DNA from: Dasypus novemcinctus
Taxonomy: Eukaryota; Chordata; Mammalia; Cingulata; Dasypodidae
Length of the DNA: 64,000 bases
Reading direction: 5' to 3'
Assembly (NCBI RefSeq): GCF_030445035.2
Contig: NC_080683.1
Location: 93,457,675-93,521,674 of the forward strand
Shown: positions 49,951 through 60,779 of the stretch, piece by piece
Layout: each line of letters begins with the position of its first letter
How positions within the stretch are numbered: the first letter of the stretch is position 1
The notes under the pieces: model-generated
The model's input: only the letters and a program-made list of their open reading frames with translations
Databases searched by the model: none
What the model was told of the DNA's origin: nothing
Program-made: the position numbers and the translations under genes

Positions 49951-50245
49951 CCTCTCCTGCACCTCTGGCCTCGTGATGTGTGATGTGACACCTTGCTTCT
50001 CACCCTCGGTGCTCCCACCATTCTTTCTTTCCAACCACAGAACACCATGCTCCTTTTGCACCCCAGACTCTTTTTCATTCAGGTTTCAGCTAAATGTCAT
50101 CTCCTCTCTGAGGCTCTCTGAATACTCTAACATCTCTGCATAACCTTTACAACTTTTTTTTAATCCCATTGTCCATACCCTTTCCCACAGTAGAAACTCC
50201 ATGAGAGCAGAGTACATGTATTTTAATAGGCACTGTTACTTGCTC
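49950..50245 (+). repeat. L2 LINE 3' fragment, copy 1
   Basis: The sense fragment follows the L2 3' end pattern: CATGCTCCTTTTGCACCCCAGACTC-like text, then TTTCAGCTAAATGTCATCTC, then a GAAACTCCATGAGAGCAGAG block. The partner is 62383-62680. Confidence 0.65.
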
Positions 50246-50249
50246 GTTG

Positions 50250-50621
50250 CCGCTCTCCCTCTCCCAGTTGTCTGCTCTCTGTGTCCATTTCCTGTGTGTT
50301 CTTCTGTGTCCGCTTATATTCTTGTCAGGGGCACCAAGACTCTGTGTCTCTTTTTTCACTGCGTCACCTCTCCGTGTGTGCGACACTACTCCTGGGCAGG
50401 CTGCTCTTTTTTCGTGCTGGGCGGCTCTCCTTAAGGGGCACACTCCTAGTGCGTGGGACTCCTCTATGCGGGGGACAGCCCTGCGTGGCATGACTCTGTT
50501 TGCGCACATCAGCCCTGCGCGTGGGCCTGCTCATCACAGGGGTCAAGGAGGCCCTGCGTTTGAGCCCTGGACCTCCCATGGGGTAGGCGGACGCCCTATC
50601 TATTGAGCCAAATCTGCTTTC
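50250..50621 (-). mobile_element. DAS-type SINE lacking its tail, copy 1
   Basis: The antisense body and head are recognisable (TTGTCTGCTCTCTGTGTCC through TATTGAGCCAAATCTGC), but the inverted tail (T-run plus AAGATTTATTT) that should open it is missing. It joins L2 sequence directly. The same structure is in copy 2 (62687-63056), so the loss predates the duplication. Confidence 0.82.
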
Positions 50622-51312
50622 TCAACTAGTGTTTTCTGAACAGCCAAGCACCCTTCTGTGCTGACCAGCTCGAAGGTCCTGGAGGAAGAATTTGGCTATC
50701 CTCTAAGTGCTGACAGTGTTAGGACACACCTGGGGGCGAGCGGAACAAACCACAGAAATCAACCCTATCTATTCAGGTGCTAAAAAGCGAGTCACAGTTG
50801 ACTGTCCTGCGGCAGCTCAGGTAGAGAGAACATGCAGTGTGAACCAGGTTGCTGGTTTTGTCTGAGTAGAGCAACATGGCAGAGAAGAGCAGAGCAACAC
50901 AGGAGAATGAGAACTTGAACTACACTTGGAGATGTAGCTTCTGCAAAAGAAACCAGAAATTTACCTTTGAATAAGGTTTCCAGTAAACCATCAGTTTCTT
51001 GTAATTGGTGGAAGTTTGGTTCAGGAACCAGGGTGGTTGCAAAAGAGGAAAATCTGGCATTGTTCCAGTTGGCTTAAATTTTTTAAAGTATTACTTCACT
51101 GGATGGCTGCATTGGGGCAGGAAGCTAGTAAGGTAAGTCCCCTGATTCGCTGTGAGTTTGTGGGAGCGAAGGTAACAATGCATCCTCAGGAAAGGTCTCT
51201 GAGTTAGTGAAGAAAGGTAAGCTGTGCCTCTGCCCCCGAAATGGAGTGGGCGCCAGGAAGGTCAAAGGTATGTCTGCCTGGGTCTCTCAGCCAGGCATAG
51301 CTTGGTTGGAAT

Positions 51313-51325
51313 GCGAAAGTAAAAC
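51313..51325 (+). promoter_or_regulatory. ISRE/IRF-like motif in CALHM6 promoter block, copy 1
   Basis: GCGAAAGTAAAAC resembles the interferon-stimulated response element core GAAANNGAAA with one mismatch. It is identical in copy 2 at 63748-63760, about 170 bases before the CALHM6 start codon. CALHM6/FAM26F is known to be interferon-inducible, which fits, but a single motif match is weak evidence. Confidence 0.4.
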
Positions 51326-51461
51326 CTTACCAGGGTAGGAGAAACCCACTTCCCTTTCCTGAAGCTGCTTTTGAGCTGATTGTGTAATGCCCTAAACCCA
51401 AGCCCACCCAAAGCATATGACGAGCCGGGGCATTTAAAGGGCAGAAGCATTCGGGCCAGTC

Positions 51462-51909
51462 GTGGTATTATGGTCTCCATACCATAAGGAATAACTGCCT
51501 AGGTCAAGCAGTCTCTCCAGTCAGCAGAAAGTAGAACTGTTGCAATAAAATGGCTTTGCTGTGGTGGAAGGACACCACCCTGCAATGCTTCTGAGCTTTC
51601 CAAGCCCAGAGGTTCTTTAAAGCGAACGTTCCTTTCCCTGGAGACATGTTGTGAGTTGAATGGGAGTGACATATGGACTTCTCCCTGGGACCTTGACATG
51701 GCTTGGAACACAACTGACTTTCCAAGCAGGAGGTGTACTGGGGTGGTGGAAGTAGGGGCATCAAGTTTACTGTGACTCTTTTCTTTTGAGAGATTAAATC
51801 CTAAGATTCTTGTTTGGTAGGTTGGTATAACTTGTGAAATAGTTCAAACTTGATCTGAGGATTTTTTTTTTAAGTGACTAAATGGTTATTTTTGCTGTGT
51901 TTTCCTAAG
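51462..51909 (+). other. CALHM6: Probable 3' part of CALHM6 intron 1, copy 1
   Basis: This starts exactly where the two duplication copies part and ends with a T-rich tract (TTATTTTTGCTGTGTTTTCCTAAG) serving as acceptor for the last CALHM6 exon. It contains no exon-1 sequence. The GC-rich first exon that should separate promoter from intron is absent. Confidence 0.65.
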
Positions 51910-52326
51910 GTCATAGGCTGGATGCTGATAGCCGCTGTTATCATCTTCCTTCTGATTTTTACAGCTGTCACCAGATGCTTCTCCCCAGTTAGTTTTCTGC
52001 AGCTGAAATTCTGGAAAATCTATCTGGAACAGGAGCAGCAGATGCTTCAAACTGAAGCCACACTGCATGCAACCGAACTGGCAAAAGAGAATGTTAAATG
52101 TTTCTTTGACAGCACACATCCAAAGGTTTACTCTACCCCAAGCATTAAAGACTGGCAACAAATTTCAGCACTATATACTTTCAGTCCAAAAGACCAGTAC
52201 TACAGTATGTTGCATAAATACGTTAACAGAGAAGAGAAGAACCACAGCATCAGATCTTTAGGAGAGGTGGTTCCTGTTCTTGGCTTTGTAGATACACCTG
52301 GATTGAACACCACTGCTGAGTTATGA
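51910..52326 (+). CDS. CALHM6: CALHM6 last exon (C-terminal 138 residues), first exon missing nearby
   Basis: CALHM6 (FAM26F) is a calcium homeostasis modulator family membrane protein, about 315 residues in human, whose relatives form large-pore channels. The acceptor is TTTTCCTAAG ending at 51909, and the exon starts in phase 0 with V-I-G-W. The first residues are the fourth membrane helix (MLIAAVIIFLLIFTAVTRC). Then comes the family's cytoplasmic helix (PVSFLQLKFWKIYLEQEQQ) and a C-terminal tail ending NTTAEL, with TGA at 52324-52326. The frame is intact and close to human. No first exon lies between the promoter-like block (ending 51461) and this exon, so this unit cannot encode the full protein as assembled. 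It may be a recent pseudogene, an exon used with a distant start, or an assembly artefact. Confidence 0.93.
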   Translation, partial: VIGWMLIAAVIIFLLIFTAVTRCFSPVSFLQLKFWKIYLEQEQQMLQTEATLHATELAKENVKCFFDSTHPKVYSTPSIKDWQQISALYTFSPKDQYYSMLHKYVNREEKNHSIRSLGEVVPVLGFVDTPGLNTTAEL

Positions 52327-55013
52327 ATAGAATAAAAGTTCTTGGAATTATTATTTCCACACTGATATCTCTTATAACCGTTTTATAAATATAATCTCGA
52401 TTGTAGACACATAGACCTTTAGGTATGAAATTAAAATTTAGAGGTTAACCTCTTTGTTTTATGTATATATATGTTTTTTAAATCAACATTAAGCAGTTCA
52501 CTATAGCTGACACACTGGTATTAAACAAGAAGTCTCCTATCCCTAGTCCAAGGTCCTTTCTACTGAATAATAATGCTGCTTTCAAATAAAAGACTTTACT
52601 AGCAAAACAATGAAAGAGCAGTCGAACTTCAGACGTTTCTGTAGATTATCTGATGTTAATTTCAAGTTTACTTTCTTGCAGACACCATCTTCTTTGGAAT
52701 TAAAAAATATACACATTTTATGACTCTGATATGGTACACTAAAGAAAAATATAAAAACCCGCTGTGAAAAGGAAAAGTAATTTTTGGAAAAATCCGAAAT
52801 TTGAGAAAGTGTTTTAGAATATTGGCAAGTGATAATTACTGTTTTTAGTTTGTAAGATTGGAGGAAAATATTGATGATATTATAGTAGATTTGAAATAAG
52901 CACAAAAGTAGCGAGGAGAGTATGATGAGTTCACCGGAGTGGCAAGTTAGGTAAGACCCATTACTATAGAAACAAATATAGGAATACAAATTGTGACCTG
53001 ATTTAGATTAGGAGTGGGGAGAGGAGTCTTCCAGAGACTGAAATCTGTAAGGTGGGAAGAAGAGCAATTCAGTTAGAAGGAAGCATAGCTGCTAAGGCCC
53101 TGAAGTGAGAAAGATCTTGACACGTGGGCGGGAGACTTCATGAAGGGCCTTGAAGTCATATGAATTATTTGGGTTTTTTTCCTATGAGTATTTTAGGAAG
53201 GTCTATCTGTTGGGGGGGGGGCAGAGGAGGGAGTGGGGGTGGGCAACAGTGGAAGCTGGGAGACTAATCAGTGAAAGTAGGTGGGAGGTTGGCAAGGGTG
53301 AACTTGAACTGGGTCAACTGTGATGAAAATGGAAAACTTGGATGGATTCAGGATAGGTCTTGTTTGTGGATGTGACAAGATTTGTTTATGTAAAGGATGC
53401 AAGGAGATGATATCTAGAGATAACATTCAGTTAGTTGATAATGATAGGATTTTTCAGGTGACACTTGTCTTTCATTCGATTGTCATTCCTGCCCACAGGC
53501 CAAATTTATCACTGTTTCCTGCATTTTAAGAAATGAAATACAGAAACTTCAAACTGTGAAACAATTGGGCACTGATCATGTTGAGCCACTCTTCCTCTCT
53601 TGGCAGACACTTGTGCTAGTTTTTGCACATTATTGCATAGAGTCATTAAAAAGAATTCGCCAGCAGGGCTGAGTTGTTGAGAGTCATATATAATGAGGAA
53701 GTTGGCAGCAGAAACTGCATGGTCAGTCTTTTCCTATTCTCTAATCAATACTTTTGAAAATCAAATTATACTTTCATTTTTGCTTCCTTTATTTCATTTT
53801 CCATTTTCTTTTTGAATATTCTTCCCTTTCACTAGTTTTTTTTCTGGTCTACCATTTATAGGTGCATTTGTAATAGTATCGTATTGTCTCCATTTTGCTG
53901 ATTTATGTGCCACTTTCTCGAGTTTTTTTTAAATGAGTAATATCATCTATGTAGTTAGAAAAGTTAAGATGAATCTTTCCACTGGTGTAGAGCTTTATGA
54001 TGACAAAGCAGTTTGGCACCTTCTACCTCATTTCATTTTCACAGCAGCCTGTGGGGTGCAGGGAAACACATCACTCACATTTACAAGTGGTGTTAGAGAC
54101 AAGGTTAGATGTTACATTACTAAGTCAGTGAAGGCAGAACTGAAGCGAGGGGCTAGTTCTTTCTAGACCATGCGGTTCAGTGTGACCACGTCCCTGTTTT
54201 TATTATTGAACAATATTTTTTCCCTTCTTCGCTCATGTGCCCTTATGCTAAGAGGTTCAGATGTCCTCAGGGACCCCCAATATTTTTTACCTCATCCTGA
54301 AACTTGGCAACTGCTGATGGCTTTTGGGAAATATAGAACACTACTTGGGATAAACCTAGCAAGACCAGGACTCAGCACAGTTAATTCATGGGTCACCACT
54401 GTTTGGCAGGACACACCATTCCTCTGAGCTTGGCCCCAAGCAGGCCACAACTTGGACTCAAGAAGCATTTTGACACTCAGTGTGTATTTATTTGCTGAAT
54501 TATTCTTCATAATCTCCTCTGGCTTTAGGTTGCCCTGAAGCCTTAAGCTCAAAAGAGACTTGAACACATCATCCGCTAATAACAGTTGCTGAAAAACGAC
54601 TATGTTGATCTAAGGGATGATTTGACATCAGATTGAGTACTGGCAAGATGATACCATTTACGGAGCATAAGATTAAGCATGGTCTCTGCTTCCTCCAGAA
54701 ATGTCAGTGCTCTATGAACTAATTTAATGAGCAAGTCCTGAGGAAAGCACCCAATAATAGAATTGACTACATGCACAAAAGTCTAAAATAATCATGGAAC
54801 CCCTAAGTTTCACAACATCCTGCATCTTATCTACCAGGTGGCCTATAATAAATAACTCCTCCTCAGACAAAGGGCGGACAAATGCTGTCTGAGTCAAGCC
54901 CAGCAGCAGAAGTCACTGCCCACTACTTGTCAGCAGCAAGCTTCCACAAAGAGCCTGCCTTGTGCCTCTCTGAAAGTTGAATCTTCCATTGGCCTTATTT
55001 TGACTTATGCATG
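52327..55013 (+). other. CALHM6 3' UTR and flank up to the second duplication copy
   Basis: AATAAA hexamers at 52331-52336 and 52585-52590 are candidate poly-A signals; the second has the more usual distance from the stop. The rest is AT-rich, with old repeat-like DNA near 53000-53530, a G-run (53212-53221) and a MIR-like patch near 53980-54150. No further gene is seen. Confidence 0.6.
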
Positions 55014-56370
55014 TGTAAAAATATGAGGTCCCCATATACCCCCTGTCCCCCTCACCCCACTCCTCCATCCATAACAACAATCTCCTCCATCATCATGAGA
55101 CATTTATTGCATTTGGTGAATACATCTCTGAGCATCACTGCACCTCATGGTCAATGATCCACATCATAGCCCACACTCTCCCATATTCCACCCAGTGGGC
55201 CATGGGAGAACATACAATGTCTGGTAACTGTCCCTGCAGCACCACCCAGGACAACTCCAAGTCCCGAAAATGCCCCCACATCTCATCACCTCCATGTTAG
55301 ATGAGTGGGGTAAGTCCAATAAACCAGAGTGTAGGAGTTGCAAGTCTGTTGAGGCTCAGGCTTGACTATCACATGGTCAGTCCAGAGATTCAGGTCCCCT
55401 GGGTATACATTAAACCTCAGCACCAACTACAGCTCCAATAAAAGTAAAAGGAGAGACTTGTGGACAAAGATCACATCTAAGTCCAGCTCCATTGCACAGA
55501 AACACAAACTCCAAAGTAGGGCCAACTGAGATGACACTGAATTCCATCTGCCATGACGATAGAACCTGTGGGTCTCTGTAGCCCTCAGCAGAACCAATAC
55601 CTGGGGTTGTATCTAGTTTATCTGTCTCTGGGACTCTGCTGAGGTGTGCATAAGGGCAACCCCTCTGATAACCTCCTGGCTCTTTTTGGAGACACATAGC
55701 CATATAAACTCATTTGTCCTTTCCATTTCCCCCTTTTCTTCAGGTCAAAAAGCATTTTTAACTCCTGGTATTATATGTAGACTGAGATATTCTGCTGGTC
55801 CAAGTTGACCCTTTTATTCAAGGTCATTTTCTAGTTACATCATCAGCTGGTACTTGGTAGTAATCCCTCGGCACCAGGGAGGCTGATCCCCGGGAGTCAT
55901 GTCCCATGCTGGGAGGAAGGCAACACACTTACATGCTGAGTTTGGCTTCGAGACTGGCCACATTTGAGCAACATGGAGGCTCTCAGGAGGTAACTCTTAG
56001 GTACCCTGCAGCTCTAGGCCTTGTTCTTATTTCAGGTGCACAGGCTCACAAGCGTAGTCATTAGTGTCAAGGGCTCATTGTTGGACCTTCCTTCTTTTTT
56101 GGTCTTTGCCATTGCACTGGGGGGATTATTGCTGTTCCTTTAGGGAATGTGATAGAGCTCCCCTGGCTAGGAACTCAGCATTCCCTCAGTTGTTGTTTTT
56201 AATTGTAACCATTATGAAATTATCCAAACATTTTTATGTACCCTGGATATATGCCCTGTAGGACTCCCTGCCATCCATGTGTGCCCTGTCAATAACATCC
56301 CACACCAGTATTCCTCCCTTGCCATTGTTGAACCCCTGTGATCCAAAACTTCTTCAGAAGTAAAGTCCAA
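55014..56370 (-). mobile_element. Probable xenarthran LINE-1 3' UTR, antisense, copy 2 (internally deleted)
   Basis: It matches 41956-43590 but lacks the 281 bases corresponding to 42226-42506, joining TCTCAT directly to CACCTCC. The first 60-70 bp, including the C-rich tract, differ more from copy 1 than the rest does. It marks the junction between the first CALHM6 unit and the second duplication copy. Confidence 0.55.
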
Positions 56371-57956
56371 TATATTGCCAGGTTCCATTAATAGTAAAAT
56401 GGAATATAGTGATGAATTTAAAGGTTAGATCTAGAATACATATTAATTTAGAAAAATTAAGGTGAAAATAAATTGGACACCTGAGTTTTTAATCTACACC
56501 TGTTGGTAATACCTCTCATTGGATTATGCAAATTTAGGGCAAAGATTTAGGGTGTGGCTTATCCAAAGAAAACCATAAACTCTTGTAAAGTCAGGGTATC
56601 TTTGCAGGGGGTGGGTAAGGAAAGAGAGAAAGCATGGGCCAAGAAAGCAAGGGAACTAGTAAATCTGAAAAGTATGTCTTGGAAAGAATGGTGGGTATAT
56701 TAGTATTGGGCAAATAAAGCTGACTAGAATCAAAGAGTTACAATGCTTACTAATTTTGAGAAAGGTTTACAGTCAATGGAGTCACAAGCCTTATTGGATC
56801 TGTGGTCTTCCAGCATTGTGCAAGCAGGACATGGACAGAGAAAGCTGATCAGCCCCCAAGGAGGGTATATTTTCCAATGCCCATTTAATATGTGGCCAAG
56901 GAAGAGAAGAAAAGACCCTCCGGAGGATGGAGTGTGGAGTGTAGAGAATCAAGGAACACTTTTCACACCCAAGGTAGGTGCCTTCACCAGGTTTGTCCAG
57001 GAGTATTTCAGAATTGCTCCAGGTCAGACAGTGCCTGCTCTGTATCTTCTGTTTCCTGCTTTCTGAATGGGAGTGTTACCTGTAGTTGTCCTGGCTCTGT
57101 TCCTCCACTGTACACTGTCCATTGGAAGTAGATCGTCTCTCTTTGTTAGTTCATAGGTCTGTAGACAAAGAGGGGCCACATCTAGACCTGATGTAGAGAC
57201 TAAAACACATAGAGACTACCACACACTACCAGAGATTCCAGAGCTCCACGTTAGACTTGTTTGGGAAGGAGGTTGGTGTGGCAGAAGAAGAGTGAAAAAG
57301 AAGAGTGGTCTGCAACAGACGCAAGTAATCACTCTGACACACAGAAGGATTACATACTTTGTCTGTTACAGTAAGGTGGGATCACAAGACTGTGCATGCT
57401 AAGGCACTTACTGGATGTTGTAGGACCCTCCAGCACTCTTCCTGCTGTGGCAATCCAGATGGAGGTCTTGGGTTGAGATAGAGGTGCTGAATATTCAAAG
57501 TAGCAAGGAAGACAGGTGCCTGGAGCTGATGTTTTGGAAGAGAGAAATAAAGGTACTGTATTAAGCCACCAAGAAACTGAAGGTGGTTGTTGTGGCACAT
57601 CATAGCCTACCCAACCTAACTAATAAAGAAGGCCTTTCTGAGTATGTGATATTTAAGCTGAACCTTAATGGATGAGAAAGAGCCAGCAGAGGGAACATTC
57701 CAGGCAGAGGAAGATGTCTACGCAAAGATTCTGAGGCAGAAAAGGACTTGATGTGTTTGATGAGTTAAAACTAGTCATCATCCATGTACAATCTAAGCCC
57801 CCTCTTAGAGAGGACATCACCATCCTAGGGCCCACAGAATGAAGGAATAAAATATGGATTAGAGTGGACTTACTCATATTCTACTATAAAACTATTGTGG
57901 CGAGTAATAGAAGAAATTATAGCATTGAGGTGGAGAAAGTGGCCACAGTAGTTACT

Positions 57957-58410
57957 GAGGGCAGAGAGAGGGAAGAAGAGATGTGATGTGGGGGCATTTT
58001 TGGGATTTTGAGTTGTCCTAAATGATATTGCAGTGTCAGGTGCTGGACTTTATATATCCTGCCATAACCCACTGAATGTACTGGGGGAGAGTGTGAACTA
58101 CAGGGTAAACTATTATCTGTGTAGTGCAGCAGTGCCCCAAAATGTGTTCATCAAGTGTGATGCGTGTGCCAAAATGGTGAGGGAGGTTGTTGGTGTGGGG
58201 GGGTGGAGGGTATACAGGAACCTCTTATAATTTTTAATGTAACTTTTTTTTTTGGTGATGTACATATCTTCAAAAAAATACAATTTACTAAAATGACGTG
58301 GTGGGGGGTGGGGAGTATGTCATATGGGAACCTCTTACGTTTTTTGTTTTTTTATGTTTTTTAATGTAACATTCCTTGTGATCTATTAACTTTAATTTTT
58401 AAAAAAAAGA
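57957..58410 (+). mobile_element. LINE-1 3' end, sense, copy 2
   Basis: Duplicate of 45175-45590 with the same double G-rich tract and A-rich end. The 35-bp length difference between the copies lies about 60 bp before it. Confidence 0.6.
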
Positions 58411-59126
58411 AGGTAGTTGGGGAAGGGGGAGAGGGAATTCTCTAAAGGAGGAGCTAGGCCATGTCTAATCAGTTTATTATCATGACTGAATCCAATTGGA
58501 GAAGGTTTTCTTATTCAGGTGGACAAAATGAAATTGTAACTTTGCAACCGTTTTTTTGAACTGGCCTGGAGAAAAGGCAATTGGTTATGATTCAGCCTAA
58601 AATAAAATGTTTTTAAAAACTTGAAAAAAAACAAAAACCAAAAATAAAACTAGTATAGTAAAAGTAGTGAGGAAGTGAGCAGAAGACAGCTAGCATGGGG
58701 AGAGGACCAGAGTACAAGTAGAACAGCCCAGAGGCTGACTCTAATAAATCTACTGAAAGCCGACTGTAGTGAACAGAGAGGAGAAACAGGAAACGCACTG
58801 GGATAAGGAGGCTATAGGATCTTCCAAACCTTCCCAAGGTGCAAATGTCACCTAGAAGAGAAATGTAGACACAGAGATAGTGACATGTATCTTCATCACT
58901 AACAAGCATCCCCTAAAGAGGGGACAGTTAACTTCCTGAAGAAGCAGATATATAGAACCCAGAGGTGGAAGGAGAGTAGTGCCCAGGGTTCCTGGGAAGG
59001 CCAGTTTCCCAAAGAGATGACAATGGCTACCCTCCAGCCTGGTTCTCTAGAAGTCACAAAGATACTTGCTGGTGTGTATAGGTGAGAAGCCCCTTCACTT
59101 CAGCATAAATTCCCCAAGTGTTTTCT

Positions 59127-59560
59127 TTTCTTTTAAAGATTTATTTTTCATTTATTTCTCTCCCCTTCCTCCCGCCCTCCCCCCACCCCCTCCCCTTTGC
59201 CTGCTCTCTGTATCCAATCACTGTGTTTTCTTCTGTGTCTGCCTGCATTCCTGTCAGTGGCACCAGGGAATCTCTGTCTCTTCGTTGCATCATCTTGCTG
59301 CATCAGCCCTCAGTGTGTGTGGCGCTACTCCTGGGCAGCCTGCATTTTTTTCGCATAGGGCAGCTCTCCTTCAGGGGTGTACTCCTTGCACATGGGGCTC
59401 CCCTATGTGGGGGACACCCCTGTGTGGCAAGGGACTATTATGCACATCAGCACTGCACGTGGACCAGCTCACCACATGGGCCAGGTGGCCCTGGCTTTGA
59501 ACCTGGACCTCCTATGTAGTAGGTGGACGCTCTATCAGTTGAGTCAAATCTGCTTTCCCT
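59127..59560 (-). mobile_element. Full-length DAS-type SINE, duplication copy 2
   Basis: Counterpart of 46317-46751 with the same target-site duplication CCAAGTGTTTTCT (59114-59126 and 59561-59573). The poly-C tract is shorter and interrupted by A and T. A few small indels change the spurious reading frames. Confidence 0.92.
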
Positions 59561-59939
59561 CCAAGTGTTTTCTAACAACTGCCCCAAATCCTCACTCCTT
59601 TAATGGAAATAGAAGAATAAGACTTCAAAGGTGTTTCCTTTCCTTTTTTTTTTTTTTTTTTTTTTCAGTTTTGCAACTTTATAACAACAGACTCTTTGAA
59701 AGGGATCTGGGGTAAACTGGAATTCTCTTTGGTTGTAACCAGTCACTTCCCTTTTTCCACCTCTCTGTTGCTCATAGCCAGGAGCACTTTCCAGCCTAGA
59801 GAAAACATTATCTATAGGATTGATTTCCTCCTTGTTGTTTTTCAAAACCATAGATGGTTTTTGATGATGCTAGACTCAAACAGTTAGCCCCAAACTCAGG
59901 AAGAACCTGTCTGGATCAACATTTAAAATAGGTGATGGC

Positions 59940-60198
59940 ACGCACAAGGAGTGTGCCCCGTTAGGAGAGCTGCCCAGCGCGAAAGAAAGTTCAGCCTGCC
60001 CAGGAATGGCGCTGCACACACGAAGATCTGACACAACAAATGACGCAACAAAAAGAAACACAGATTCCCATTTCCCGTGCCGCTGACAACAACAGAAGCG
60101 GACAAAGAAGAACACACAACGAATAGACACAGAGAACAGACAACTGGGGTCGGGGAGAAATAAATATAATAAATAAATCTTTAAAAAAATAAAAAAAT
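59940..60198 (+). mobile_element. 5'-truncated DAS-type SINE, duplication copy 2
   Basis: Counterpart of 47124-47381. Its target-site duplication AAAATAGGTGATGGC (59925-59939 and 60199-60213) is still perfect. Copy 1 has a T-to-C change in the right-hand repeat, so copy 2 keeps the ancestral state here. Confidence 0.9.
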
Positions 60199-60763
60199 AA
60201 AATAGGTGATGGCGTGTCCTAAACTGCCAGGAGGCAGCATGGCAGGAAGCCATCCCTTGCTGCCCTGCTCCTTCTGGCTTCCACTACCCTGCCCTCAGCC
60301 ACCTCCTCTCTTCTCCACCACCTTCCCCCTGTACATTGCTCCTATTCCCGTGGAACTCTTCAGAGCACAATTGTAGCCTTCCCTGAAGGGAGCAGAGAGT
60401 TTTCCCACTTTGTGTCCCCCAGGGCTTAGGTAAACCACCCAACCTCACCTTCGAACAGTCTAATAGTTCCCTCTGCTCCTCCTGCTTTTTTGTCACCTTT
60501 CAATTCTCAACATCTCAGTTCTTTATCTTCTGTGTTCTTCAAACACAGTCGATTTCTCACAAGAATTTAATAGTTTTTGGCAACAAGAGATGAATGATTA
60601 GGTTTCCAAGTTCAAGGAGCATACCCTCCTTGTGTGCAAAGGAGGAAGGAGGAGGAGGCTATGAAAAAGCTACTTCCCAGGCTTACTCCATGGAGCATCT
60701 CCATTAGATCAAGATATTTTATGTTAGTATTCTTTCATTGTGAATGCAACATATATGTTTTTT

Positions 60764-60779
60764 AAAAATCAAATATTAG
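60764..60779 (+). other. Empty SINE site in duplication copy 2
   Basis: AAAAATCAAATATTAG occurs once here. In copy 1 the same 15-16 bases flank a complete SINE on both sides (47947-47961 and 48331-48345). The site shows no remnant of SINE sequence, so it is the pre-insertion state, not a deletion. Confidence 0.95.

Larger units (their letters stand above)
41956..51461 (+). repeat. Large tandem duplication, copy 1 (about 9.5 kb)
   Basis: Sequence from here to 51461 recurs in direct orientation at about 55014-63896. Offsets are 13061 at the left edge, 12780 after a 281-bp gap, 12814 after a 35-bp gap and 12433-12435 after a 384-bp SINE gap. Stretches compared by eye show roughly 0.5-1% substitutions, apart from a C-rich 60-70 bp at the extreme left that is more divergent. 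The right edge falls at GGGCCAGTC, just downstream of the CALHM6 TATA-like element. Beyond it copy 1 continues into probable CALHM6 intron and copy 2 into exon 1. Confidence 0.93.
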
